From the NCBI GenBank assembly GCA_019614645.1, contig JABWDB010000007.1, forward strand, positions 3,658,001 through 3,722,000: DNA of 64,000 nt, given 5' to 3'. Below the pieces are notes generated by a model. It ran no database searches and was not told the DNA's origin. It was given only the letters and a program-made list of their open reading frames with translations. The DNA is from Stratiolaelaps scimitus (Eukaryota > Arthropoda > Arachnida > Mesostigmata > Laelapidae). Below are positions 45,870-57,744 of the stretch, in pieces. The first letter of the stretch is position 1. Every line of letters begins with the position of its first letter. Both the position numbers and the translations under genes were made by a program.

Positions 45870-46680
45870 TTTTGCCGTCTAGAGAATCTCGGTAAATTTT
45901 CTTTGATCTGGCACTCCAACAAATATCACTTCAGGCTCTTTTTGAAGCATAGGTAGTATTCGACCAGACCTAATATCTAGCGGAAGCTGATTCCATCTAC
46001 GAGCCTCTCTAGTTCGAAGGCCACGACTGCTATACACGATCCCACCGTACATTAAGAATTATGAAGCTTGCGGCCGGTGTGCTCCTTGCTTTGTCCGGGT
46101 ATTCTAAAGTAAGTGTACACAGGTCAATGGCATAAATGTTCTTAACAACGTGGAGGAACATGAAATGCTTGATAAGGAACGAGAAACTAAGGATACTATA
46201 TTGATGTGTTTCTCGCTGGGCAGAACCTTAGAACATTCGAAGAAGTCGACCTTGGGCAACCTGTAGTCTATCGATCCATCTTTTAGTACAAACGGACCAG
46301 GATTTTATGCAATATATTAGGTGGGACGGAAAGTATGATCTATATATGACTCCGGGTAGAGTGCCTAGCAAACACCAGTCGGCGGATAATGTGTGTCTCG
46401 ATGTGTGCACTTCCACATTGGCCTTCGTCTCCCCAAATTTCCCCTAATTTCACCGTTGCAGAATTGTTCCAGCGAGTGCTCGTTTAATATAAGTTGTACG
46501 AATGGCGGGGCCACTCCTACGAGCGTTAAGGACGGCAAGTTTTGTCTTCTTGGCATATGTTTCGATTCTGTTCGTGAGGCAGCAATCTTCTAGATTCATT
46601 ATATCATGTAATATTCTTTGCATCAAATTAATGCGCATAGCGAAGTAGTCATATGTCATGAGAATGCTCCATAGGCAAAT
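45870..46680 (-). pseudogene. LINE ORF2 fragment, reverse-transcriptase C-terminal half
   Basis: On the minus strand, from high to low coordinates: LTNRIETYAKKTKLAVLNA (about 46575-46520) matches the post-YADD thumb segment (…N.l..N..KT…) of non-LTR reverse transcriptases. HLIYCIKSWSVCTKRW then LQVAQGRLLRMF (about 46320-46228) matches the conserved LxYGxxxW…LQxxQxRxLR region. LRTREARRWNQLPLDIR (about 46020-45970) matches the RTR…W..LP..IR element near the C-terminus. The order and spacing fit Jockey/CR1-type LINEs. Pieces lie in different frames with stops between, so it is dead. The upstream half of the RT, the endonuclease and a poly-A tail are not seen. Short AT-rich (TA/CA) repeats follow at about 45800-45845, where the 3' end would be. 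Confidence 0.8.
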
Positions 46681-47129
46681 TTCTCGGAGTATAACAGCTC
46701 AGATAGTTCAACCTAAGTTCGACCTAAATATAATGTTTGAATTGACACTGTAGTTTCTACCGATACGAAGATATAGCGTTATCTCTCGAAGGACGACACC
46801 TTGACCTGTCAAATATGAAAAGTATTCTGTACATACGGCTTTGAGCCGTTGAGAATCAATCGAATATTATCTCTACGAGTGTTAAGCGTAACGTCGCCAC
46901 GACTTCTGCAGACATGGAGGCAGAGGAATGCCACGACTGGTGTAGAATATATCGTAGTGCAACCTGTATAGTATCTTACGAAACAACTAAACTTGACCTT
47001 TATTCTGCTACGGGTTTCTAGCGCGCGATACGTGTACCTTCCCGCATGCCGTCGTCAGTAAAGGAGTTACACGTGCAATGCATCACTGTCTTTGTTCCAT
47101 TCACTAGTTGTTCTTGAATACACGCACAT

Positions 47130-47142
47130 TATATATATATAT
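47130..47142. repeat. (TA)n microsatellite, 13 bp
   Basis: Short uninterrupted run. Confidence 0.85.
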
Positions 47143-48072
47143 GCACGTATAATATTTGTATCGCAATCCCACAGCACGGCATAGTGCTGATATGGGGATG
47201 ATGCGGGGACGATGTGACTGCTCAAATGCTGTGACAAAATGGCCTGTACGTCGCCTCATATCCACACAGTTTATATGAGAAAATAAACGAAGCCACTGCC
47301 ACTTCTTCCTCCAGCAGTTTCCGTAACATAACCCTCCCGGCTGAACGACTCCCCTCGATTGAACGTCTTTCAGGGCCGTGTTGCCAACGTGCTGCAGTGA
47401 AGCGTACAGAGGCGATGCGTACCGACACCCGCACGAAGATACTGACCGACACCAGCGTTCCTCATCGACCACCAGATAGGCCGTTATGGACAGAGCGACC
47501 ACCGTCGGTATCTGGGTCACGCACAGATTACTCCTCTGATCGACCCTGTAGGTGGCTGACGAAGTCGTCCGGCAGAGCGTTCGTGATCCGCCCTGAACCA
47601 AATGGGTTATCGGCCCGTCGATCTCTGTCCGCTGTCCAGCAAAATACGCTGACGTAAATGTATATGTGCATCTTGATCTTACAGCCGTTTGAACAGGTGT
47701 AGAAACTCGTCACAGACACGGGCGTATGGTACGAGTGGCGCATGAGTTTTTCGTTATTCTTCTTATTTTTCTTCTTCTTTTCAAATGCATGCGCATATTG
47801 TACATTCGATTAAAGGAGCTGCTTTTCAGCTCTGTGCACCGCTGACGGATCGTGGTATTCAATACGGTCTGTCTATCTTGGCCTCCCCGAAAGGGTTCGT
47901 GCGTAGATGTGATGACTGCTCAACTGACAATGGGTAGACATGTAGAAAGTAGAAAAGGTGTACGTCAATAGTGGCCACGCGTATGTGCATATGCAATCGT
48001 TAAATGAGCTATATTTAATTGGCGATTACTCGTGTGGCCTCACTGTTGTAATGCAGCTCCCACGATATTTTA

Positions 48073-48138
48073 ACTGGTCACGCTGTGGGTGTGCTGGTCA
48101 CTGGTCACGCTGTGGGTGTGCTGGTCACTGGTCACGCT
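48073..48138. repeat. 27-bp minisatellite, 2.4 units
   Basis: Units 48073-48099 and 48100-48126 are identical (start ACTGGTCACGCTGTGGG), followed by a 12-bp partial unit. As 27 is a multiple of 3, the plus frame keeps phase (CGCAGHWSR repeats). Confidence 0.95.
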
Positions 48139-49017
48139 CGCGTTACCTTTTTTGTCAGCTCACACGAATACTTTTGAAGACTATACCCCGACTCGAATGT
48201 CGTCTGGCGACTATCTTTCACCCGGCCAATGCTATGCATCTTCTTTAACCTTAGCCAGGAATTGTCACTACCGTAGGTATCCCAGCCAATCATCGTTTCT
48301 CGATGATTTTTCATCAGATAGCTGTAACAATCGCATGAGCTCAATCCTAACAAGATTGTTGACAGCAGAAAAATATCTGGCCGTTCTTGCCAATACTCGT
48401 CCAATACTATAATAGCACCCGTATTATCTACTCAAGTTCAGCCGTCGTCCGCCTTTGCTTCGTCCTCGATTTCAACTCGACGCCTGTTCCTCCGGAGCGA
48501 AACAGCCCTGCCTATGCCCCATCTATGCCTGACGTTATTCATCCATAGATTCTAGCTCACGTGAGTGACACTGAGCCACCGGGTGCGAATATGGAGAGGA
48601 CGAGTCAACGAGGAGCCGGGAAAAGGTCCACAGCGCGAACAGTACCTGCATTGCAGTAAAGACTATACCAGTGGCACTTGGCCGTTTCTCCTATATACTG
48701 CCGGTGTCACTGGTTGAGATTAGCTGTTGCTATTGTTGTCGGTGTGAACCCTGGCACGGAGACGGCAAGAGAACTTGGGGCTGAGGTTTTTTATACGAAT
48801 TCTAATTCTTTATGTTTATTATTATTATTGTTATTATTATTTTCGTTCAGTGAACTGCAGGGAGATGGTCGTAATGTTAGTAGATTGATAGCTAGCTGAC
48901 AGCCGCTGTCTACTGCGAAAGGATCGCTTTGCTGAATAATAGATAAACACGGTGTTCAAATGAATAATTTAGTCGCCTTTTGTCAAGGCAGCTTGCAGCC
49001 AACTGCCCGTTGTGTGC

Positions 49018-49043
49018 AGCAGCAGCAGCAGCAGTAGCAGCAT
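49018..49043. repeat. (CAG)n microsatellite
   Basis: About six CAG units, then TAGCAGCAT. Confidence 0.9.
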
Positions 49044-49792
49044 CGGCAGAAACTGGCTGCCACTCTGAGGGTCGGGAACTTGTTTAGGAGGGTTCATGGT
49101 TACTACACGCAACGGCAACTTCACCGTCGCTGGCATTCACTATCATATACGTAGGCTATCCCATTTTGCCGTATCACATGACCCCTACGCCCTTCGAAAT
49201 TCGGCCCATCGCTGGTGATGATGGGGGTGGTTGGGTGGGTGGGTAGTTGGGTGTATGATTCTGCATGTAGCTGTGACACCACAATGACGGTGACCATGGC
49301 AACGTGTGGCTCGCGAGCAAAACAGACGAAGTTAATAAATATTTTGCTCGGGCACTTATTGACCCCGCTCCGCTCTATCCGGGTTCCGTTCGGATCGGGA
49401 GCGGTCTCTGTTGGCCATCGAAAGTTTGCTCAAACAAGGTCATAACAAGGAGAGGTTGAAATTGTCGTCTTTTTTTTTTGGGAAAAAGGAGGGCACCCAG
49501 ACAAAAAGAACGCGGGTAAGGGCGATGGCCACGACGACGCAGGACGTGGATCGAATAGTGGCACATCGTCACGAGAGCGATATGGAATGGCGGTACAGTG
49601 AACAAACCTGTGTAGATCAAAGGAAACTAGACCCAAGGGCCGCTGTGAAAATTAATTACCTAACGAGATAGACTCTTGGAAACGAGAGGGTGCTGGCAAT
49701 GTTCCCCATTGTGTATATTCGCAATTTTGCGACCCCCGACTTGACGACAGTGTCAAGGCGGAAGCTCATTGTGACCTGCCAACAGCGGTAAC

Positions 49793-49805
49793 ATATATAT
49801 ATATA
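49793..49805. repeat. (TA)n microsatellite, 13 bp
   Basis: Short uninterrupted run. Confidence 0.85.
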
Positions 49806-50124
49806 GGAACATATGAATGTCTTGTGACGTAGAATAGGCTGCGTGACGGTCCCCAAAACTGGGGCAGACAATTAGCAACCGGCGATTACACGAAACCAAT
49901 CGACAGGAAGTTACTTCCGCCTGATGGAATTGGGCCGCTTGTGGTAAAACGCGCAACAGGTAATGCAAACTGCTACAAGAATCGTGGAGGCGCTTCGCCT
50001 TAGCCAAAGTTTCTTCGAAAGCGTATGATATGGATGCCAACATGATACGCAAACAGCAACAGAGTCTGTGAACCGAATGCCAGATATGGATGGAGGCATC
50101 ACTGGTTTGCTGGACACCCTGCGG

Positions 50125-50147
50125 CATTTCCTGCCCAGCAGGAAATG
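50125..50147. repeat. 10-bp stem hairpin, 3-nt loop
   Basis: CATTTCCTGC and GCAGGAAATG around CCA, perfect arms. Confidence 0.85.
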
Positions 50148-51518
50148 AAACGGAAGACGAAAAGCATGAAAACAGTGAGATTTCTCGCATAAACTTAGCA
50201 AGGGGTAGCGACGGTGTCGGGAGTTCCTGCGATTCGCTAACCAGCGACAAGGAACACTGAGGAAATTCACACAACACACTGAGGACAGTGAAGGAGGGAA
50301 CAGGAGTCCCTGCTGCGAAGAACGCCATCTTCGCTGCAATTGCTGTTGCGCTCGTGACGAGAGGCTCTATCCCGTGTACCCTACCGTTCCACGACGTATG
50401 CCCAAACTATGCTGGAGATACCGAGGTTTAAGATATTATGGACAGGGATTTCACCCTTGGCGTGGTGACAGAGCAAAGCACTTTGCACTAAACAACCACT
50501 ATCACTCATGTATAGAAAAAATCATACTGCGTCGAGCTGCCATTGGGCTCAATAAATCGTTAAACGATCCATCATAATGCACGGTCAGTCTAGTCATATT
50601 CGACAGGACTAACATAGTACCTCTAGCATAGTGTCTGCATAAGTGCCTTTGGCAGTTGTTCGAGTCTTTGCAGGCTGTTTTTCTTTGGCTGTTGCACAAA
50701 TTTGTTATTAATTGCACGCCAGTTACTATGACATTTTACGGCTAAGGGACATCGAACACATTGCTTCGATACGTTCGAAAAGTTAGATTGACGCATAAAA
50801 CTATATATAACATCACCTAGATATCGAGCATTGTTCAAAGAAGTCGATATTTATGAAGAAGTTATACCTGACGACGGTGGAACCAAGACAACGTGTGCTG
50901 GATTATCTTGCAATTTTGCTGAGGACACCGTCCCTTGTGCTGCTAATCATGATCTTCTACCAACACACTAATGGGTTGACACACAAATGCTGACGACGCC
51001 ACGCAATCATGACCATAGAGAGCAACGTCATCGGCACCCGTCATCGTCGGATAAAGCCTACCTGTTATGGAAGACATTACCTTGTCGTTTGATTCCGCGT
51101 ACGGAGTTACTCAGCCTGCCACAATTACGATAGAGGTCGTATTTCCAGCCTCTCCGTGAGTTAGCTAGAAGTGCATCCGCTCTGAGCAGAGCGGCACCAG
51201 TCGATTAATGAATGTTCACTATTTTGCGTAGGATTTCCAGACTAACCACAACCCTTGTCGATATTAGATCCGTCCGCGGATCGGCTTCAATATTCTACTA
51301 TTCCTCTTATATAACCTCTCATGTGGTTGCCTCTTTCGCTTTTCGCCATGAGGGTTGTCATATCGATCCGCTTTTCCATCGAAGACACATACCTAGAATA
51401 CATCTGGATCAGTTGCTCCACGCAAGTGATTCTTCACTGCTTGTTCGGATTCGCTGGTTCGTTCCGGAGTCCGTGTCATTGATCATATCGGGTGGGATAA
51501 ACAAAGAGGGTCACTTTT

Positions 51519-51540
51519 GTGTTGTTGTTGTTGTTGTTGT
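51519..51540. repeat. (GTT)n microsatellite
   Basis: About seven units. Confidence 0.9.
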
Positions 51541-51639
51541 GTGTTCAACGAAAAATAGGTTTGACCAATATATGTAATATTTGGCGGTTTATCAAAATAC
51601 TTATATAGCGATATGCCTTCTTATAGGGGGTGGTCCTAC

Positions 51640-51789
51640 TCGCCACCGGGGACAGATGCGCAGGATCGTTTCAACTGCGGAGCCTTCACCCCGCTGTGTA
51701 GTTAAACAATGCCGTTGCCCCTATCCCCAACTGCGTCTCTAATTATTGTATATTTTAAGACGCACAATCATAATCAATATCCGGCATAA

Positions 51790-51790
<1 letters not shown>
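51640..51790 (+). mobile_element. Interspersed repeat family C, copy 2
   Basis: It matches copy 1 (7190-7385) best over the last 65 bp: TCTCTAATTATTGTAT, then TTTAA-ACGCACAA, then ATAATCAATATCCGGCA. The 3' end is followed within 10 bp by a 32-bp (TA)n array; copy 1 has none. The 44-kb separation argues for transposition, not local duplication. Confidence 0.6.

Positions 51791-51794
<4 letters not shown>

Positions 51795-51826
<32 letters not shown>
51795..51826. repeat. (TA)n microsatellite, 32 bp
   Basis: Uninterrupted; adjoins the 3' end of repeat C copy 2. Confidence 0.95.
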
Positions 51827-51828
<2 letters not shown>

Positions 51829-52740
51829 TGTTCCAGCTTAGTCTACAGCCGGGGCCGTCTACTGACTATCTGCGTTTGTATGAACACGTAAACACTCCTA
51901 TACGAACTATAACAGTTAGGGACCCGGCTGGTTCCGCCAGCTCCATAGTGCTATGACCGCGCTCACTTGCGACCTCGCTCATTGAATAGGGTCCTTTGAA
52001 TGGTCTCTTTGCATTATAATGGGGAGAGCGAGAGAGAGAAATTATCAGCATGACAATTACAATACAATAGGCAGGTATACCGCGTGTGAACTAAATACGT
52101 TCGATTGTTTACCTACTTGCCTTATGTGAAAGGGGCAGAGAGGTGCGGAGGTTGGCGACCTTGGTCGTTCCAGATGACGCTAATGCAGACGACCTAACAT
52201 CATCATAATAATAATAGTACCTAGGTTGCAGAGTATATAGATGGCCATACAAGACTAACGTGCTATCATCGGAAGCCCCCGGCAATGCAATGCGATCTTG
52301 CTATGGAACTCGAGCACAGAGCATTTGGACAGATGACAAAGAGGAGGCAGAGGTGCCCAAGCAGGTCGCGTTGTTACCATTGGCTATAGTCTATCTAGGA
52401 AACTATCGCGCGTTGAGGTATAGATATATATATATATATACCGCTAAACTTAATTTAATCGAAATCGGCATATATTTCTGCATTTTTTACAACTCAATAT
52501 TTCTTTACCTGAGAATTTGAGCGTTGTACACTCTGCAGTTCCATGAATAAACCTCCATTTGAATAAATGAGTATTTATATGGCCCGTAGATCTTGATTCA
52601 TTACTGGCGGTTTAAGTAGCTGATACTTAATCTGTTGATGACTTTCAATTGGCACCTCTGGACGCGTTTTGATTTTAACTGGAGCGACTTTCACATTTTT
52701 TATTGTCTGCATATATCCGGCAGCGACAGCGCTCCAATCC
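51827..52740. other. Unassigned segment
   Basis: No gene. A short (AAT)n run lies at about 52202-52216. Confidence 0.3.
52424..52440. repeat. (TA)n microsatellite, 17 bp
   Basis: Uninterrupted alternating TA. Confidence 0.93.
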
Positions 52741-52795
52741 GTCTGAACACCAGACGAGACAAGGGAGAAGCACTTGTCTCGTCCGGTGTTCAGAC
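52741..52795. repeat. 23-bp inverted repeat, 9-nt loop
   Basis: 52741-52763 pairs with 52773-52795 at 22 of 23 positions. The arm motif CCGGACGAGACAAG recurs, as its complement, at about 53173-53187 beside a second hairpin. The sequence GTGTTCAGAC at the arm end is shared in part with 25092-25104. Confidence 0.93.
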
Positions 52796-53089
52796 TTTGT
52801 TGTATGAACGTTTGGGTTATCTTCAAGGTTCAAGACCTTTGATTTGAATCCACTCGGTGGTCACGCGTGACGAAACAGTTCGAGATTTCCGTATTCGAAT
52901 GTATTATGTGTATGACCAACGGGTTAGGATTATAACCATAACAATATTTGTAGCACTATTTTCGAATTCCCCATACAAATTAGAGCCTAACGCCTCAGCT
53001 CAGCAGGTCCAGAGGAATGCAGCTGATAATTTGTTTGGTGTCAATAGCGCAAATATTATAAACAACAAACAATATTGCTAGTTGCTACG

Positions 53090-53163
53090 GTCTCTCCCTA
53101 GATACGACTGTGCCTTAGCGGGGGATCGCACCCGCGTCTGCGCAGTCGCATTTAGGGAGAGAC
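53090..53163. repeat. 74-nt near-perfect hairpin
   Basis: 53090-53113 pairs with 53140-53163 at 21 of 24 positions; all three exceptions are A/G or T/C changes, which become G-U pairs in one RNA strand. An inner stem GCGGG/CCCGC (53118-53122, 53131-53135) extends the fold. On the minus strand the loop contains CGGGTGCGATCCCCC, resembling a tRNA box B, so it may be a modified SINE head. Size and shape are also compatible with a microRNA precursor. Confidence 0.9.
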
Positions 53164-56100
53164 AGAAGCTCTTGTCTCGTCCGGTTGTAAGTCGGACGCA
53201 TTCGAATGCAGCACGCCACCATATTTCATATATCCCGCTTACGAATAGCCGTGATATATGAACTATCTGACAAGGCTCCACTCAATTCCTACCTTGTACA
53301 CTGGTTTATTTTTTGACTAACGTATGAGTTGCAGTTGGTTTTAGTATTTGTGCTAGCATCTTATTTCAATTCGCAATGTGGCGATCGTCTCGATCTGAAT
53401 TCGATGGCGGAGAAGGAAGTCCAAATGTAACACTGCAGTGGATGCTGGAAAATGCAACATTTCACTCGATATCTTGTAGAATGTATGCATATACTGCTGG
53501 TTCTATTGTCGGTCATACCGACAATATCAGGACATCGACGGAGAGAGGGTCCTCATTCGAGGGTGCAATCTATATGAGCTTCAAAGGCAGGCCTCATGTT
53601 TCTTCTGCACTTTTGGGTTAGAGCTTTCGTGCTTGGCTTCCGGTTGAGAGTACGACGACTTATCCAATAATTAGATTGTCATTATTAATTAATCCTCCAT
53701 ATGAGCTAAGCCAGCATCGTATAGGGTGACCGTGAATTCAAGTGTTACATGCACACGATGCGATGAACCTTTACTAGATTTTTAGGGTTCAGGTTTATGT
53801 CGTTGTCTTCCTGTGTATGCCCCATGTAACAGGATTTCTTCCCTCTCTGCCCCTCTCGGAATGATTCGCCTTCTTATAATATTATATGGGGACGATGGCT
53901 GAGAGGACTCTAATAGAGGGCAACTTTATTACTGTAATCGCAAGCTTATTATCCTGAGACATTCGGAGTCCGCCAGCCTATACGGGACCGTTTTAAGAGA
54001 TCAACAACAACATAAAGTAGATCTCCGTCCCGAAGTAAAATTCAAAGTGGAACTAGCAGGTGTCAGAAGCCGAAAACGCTGTAACATACAACACAAGCAA
54101 TCTGTATCGAATATGTTGTCCATACATGAACGATTATACGTGTACAATTCGCAAGAGCTTGGACCAATTTTTTCTCTGTGGTTAAAGCAAGATACCACCT
54201 TTTTTAAAAAATACATTATGCCGACCGGACGTCACATCTAGAGTATTCGTCTGATACTGTGGGACTCTCACCCACTTAAACCTATTCGACTTGGGTCTCG
54301 ATCCGGGGGGGACCACATACCCCTAGAATCGATTGAGGTAGCCTACAGAGTTGTATGCTATATGTGCTGACATCGTCGAAATGTTTCACCTCTTCAGATT
54401 CAATCGCTGCAAGGTTTTATACGCTAATATATGTATGTTATCGTTTGGGCGTACTCACGGGAACATTTGGCCTCTTATCGTACGTATGGCCTCCCGCTCT
54501 CTCAGGCCTATCTCTCGGGTATGCAAATGCATCGAGAACATGTATGACGATCCAGTTTCTTAGCTTTTCAGAATCGAAAAGTTCCTCTCCATTGCACTCA
54601 TACTGACGATGTTGCTGCAGAGGTCGCTGGGAGTTTGTTTTGTCATGAAGAACTCAGCACTCGCCAATATCTAGGAAGCACTTTAGTTGCCCGTATAAGT
54701 GCACGTGTTCCAATACTCGTTGTAATTTTCGAGACACGGACAATATTCCCTCGTGAACACTAATTTACTCTAAATGCATTGGCTTCGCTTACTCCTACGT
54801 AATTCGTTCAAAGCAGGTTCGCCGGATTCGCTTCGTCCGGCTATAGTGATCGCAATTGATAGCACCGCTCGGTCGAGTGCGTTGTTCCGGACTGCCTGAG
54901 CCAATCAGATGAGAACCATTCCTGCCACAATGGTTAGCGGGGCCTTCGTTGCTTGAGTGACTCGTCAGCCTTATCACCTTCATCCCTTTATCATCTTCAT
55001 CTTCTCTTGCTGCAGACGGAACACCAATCGTATACCGATGGTCTAACCCGCGTCACCGCCCAGTGCAGTGGTTTTGGCCGATGCAACTGTTGGCTGCCGG
55101 GTGATGATACTGTGGTACTGATGTGTGTGTGTGGGCGTTGCGTTACGCAGCCAGTGTAATTAGGCCTCTAAACGTTCGTCGGTCTCAACGCTGCTCTCGC
55201 TACAAGCAGGGTGGTTACCAACCGATCTATAGGGATCTTGGGCTTGCTTTCGTTCCGCATTGACGCCCGCACTTGGCTGAGTGGTCCCTACATTTGAGGT
55301 GTGTTTCCCCTTGGCTCTTAGCTCACTCGGCAAGCCGCTGCTAGTTGGATCAACCGGACGCAAGCGACTGCAACTCCAACTCAGCGTTACTGCCTGAGCA
55401 AGTTCGACTGAGCTGTTACTACTGCTGCACCCCTCGTCGTCCCCAAGGGTCCGAGAACCGACCGACTTCGCGGCAGGATCGAGTCCAAGGACTAAACCGT
55501 TCCCCCTATACTTTTCTCAGACCCCCTCGTTACGCCTCGTTTCAGGCCAACCTAGGAAATAACAACGAGAGACTTATCGGTGGCATAAGGAACAAGGGCA
55601 TATGGGAGTCGGCCGTTGTGTTTTGATTGGCGCGACAACGCGGCGCGCCAATTCTCGGACCGGGCCCAACCTAAACCCTGGCGGCTGAAATATGTCAGCC
55701 CTGCCTATCAACTGTCACACAGCCATCGAACGGAACAGCCAGCATGCAGTATCCACTTTCTGTTCGGTCGGCCTTCGAGTGAGATTTGTCGGACTGACTG
55801 GTTATTCCAATACTCTCTCCCTGTAAAGGGTCAGGAAAAGAATAGCGGGGAGGGGGGGGTATCCGACAACGACGCAGAATCACTGATGGTATGATATGGA
55901 AATGAGGATAGGGTTTATTTGTCGTCAGACGTCTTGGAGCCGAAGGGAAATCGGAGAGCTACTTCTTCGAATGTCTCGCTATAGTAACGACAACTGCTCG
56001 TTATTGAGAAAATAGGCGAATTGATGCAAAAATGCCTCTAGCTGCTAGAATTGGCGATTTCGAAGCGAACACTTCGTATACTCAAGGTTATTTCAGTGTT

Positions 56101-56255
56101 CCGTTTCGTCTTCGATGTGTGTATGATAATGAAATTGTCCAACATATCGTTTTCTTGCGACTCGATATGTTGGTGCTTTCAGCGTTGAGCCACGTGGTTC
56201 CATCTGTAAACTGATCTGAGATATCCACTAATATATTAGTCCCGGAAAGTTATCT

Positions 56256-56257
<2 letters not shown>

Positions 56258-56307
<50 letters not shown>
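56258..56307. repeat. Compound (TA)n(TG)n microsatellite
   Basis: 38 bp of TA pass directly into about six TG units. Confidence 0.95.
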
Positions 56308-56634
56308 ACGCTCTACTAACATAATTCTCCGGCTGCTCACATTGGCCAGAGTCAACTGGAGCTGCAAATAGCGTCGGCTGTCAAAGATCAGAAAACTCGA
56401 ACGGGTGCTCGTATTCGGGGAGTAATCTCGCCGCGGGTCAGCTAATTGCTCAAGGGATTCGTCGTGTTAATCCCACTGGAGCTTTGAAGACAAAAGAGCA
56501 TAGCTAATGGGCCAACTAACAGGTCTGAACGGTGCGAGCATGCCAGACCTCTTCGAGTATGAGGGCCTGCTCTGAAAACACACCTTCACTAGCTCCATCT
56601 CGAACGTACACGCCATTAGCCTAGTCTATATATC

Positions 56635-56638
<4 letters not shown>

Positions 56639-56687
<49 letters not shown>
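56639..56687. repeat. (TA)n microsatellite, 49 bp
   Basis: The longest pure TA array of the window. Confidence 0.97.
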
Positions 56688-56690
<3 letters not shown>

Positions 56691-57683
56691 TTGTCTCATA
56701 CCATCATTGTCTGTTTGCCGGTGCTGGAATGCACTTGACACCTGGCTCGGGTAGTATCGGCATTACACAGGAACGCGTATATTTCAGATCGCGACAGTTC
56801 CACATGGACACACCAATACTAGAAGTGTTTCACGTATCTGCGCTCTTTACGACTACAGCTCCTGTAGAGTCACATACAGTGGGGAATGTAATCTTTACAC
56901 ACCTGGAAATCGTCTCAAATCGATCCGCATGTTTTAGCAATCGCGCACCTCAGCTGTGATCTCTCCTAAGGTACAGCTTTACACGTCATTAATAACGATG
57001 AATTGCTCAAGTCTGCATCCCACTAGAAATCTAAATCGAAGATATTTCTTCACATCCAGATATTCACGGACGCCGACACTAATACGATGCAAGCAAATCG
57101 GTCGAAAACCGACAACGCCCTTAGCAGAAGCTCGGTTACGAATTGGAACTCAATTTGCTTCATGGCGTCGTATACACTCATCTATTTCTTTTACAATAGG
57201 AAAAAGCGTCCATTGCGCCCCTTGCGCTGTGTTCAGAGTGCGCTGGGTTCAGGACACGGCACGACCCATACACACGGGACACTAGTTGGCTTGTGTCTGA
57301 CTGCTCGGACCAGTGAACGAGTGAGACTCGCCTTTAGCAAGCAGTCGTATGCTCTTTGCCGAGGCCCCACAAGGCGCGGCAAGGGAGGCTCTATTCCATT
57401 CGGGTGATCATGTCGTGTGCTTCTTGTTCGTTTTAGCACTCAGAGTAAACAGGCCTTCTCGCTGCATTGATGCTTGATGCCGGTATAAGTCTAGTCCCTT
57501 AGGAGTTCCCGAGTTTCCACCCGTCATTTCTAGCACTGACGACAACAGCCGCCGCCGCCGTACAGCGATGGACAGTGTACTTTCTTAGCCAATGTTATGG
57601 GTCCCTTCCCACAGGGAGTGCTTTGTCCGGTGCTTAGAAGCCTTCCTGTCACGATGCGTCCAGAGATAGCAAACTAGAAGAGG

Positions 57684-57744
57684 CTCTCTCCCCCCCCTCT
57701 CTCCCTCTCGATATATATATATATATATGGAGAGAGAGAGATAG
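57684..57744. repeat. (CT)n-(TA)n-(GA)n composite
   Basis: A CT-rich run (57684-57709) is followed by 18 bp of TA and then GGAGAGAGAGAGAT. The CT and GA arms are nearly complementary, so the whole can fold with TA as the tip. Confidence 0.9.

Larger units (their letters stand above)
46681..51639. other. Unassigned segment
   Basis: No gene recognised over five kilobases. Simple repeats and a 27-bp minisatellite are listed separately. A 191-codon minus frame (49753-50328) and a 165-codon minus frame (47104-47601) lack domains. A plus frame at 49411-49671 is Lys/Arg-rich and contains a poly-T run. Confidence 0.3.

Noticed and set aside
49753..50339. Overlapping minus-strand frames of 191 and 142 codons
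   Set aside because: Two registers are open over the same DNA, with no domain and no clear start or splice support.
50880..51010. Possible reverse-transcriptase remnant (LVLLIMIFYQ…HTNGLTHKC then a DDAT-like string)
   Set aside because: The pieces are in different frames and no second motif is found nearby; weaker than the three fragments reported.
54280..54310. Box-B-like GGGTCTCGATCC on the plus strand
   Set aside because: No box A at a suitable distance and no link to the SINE families.
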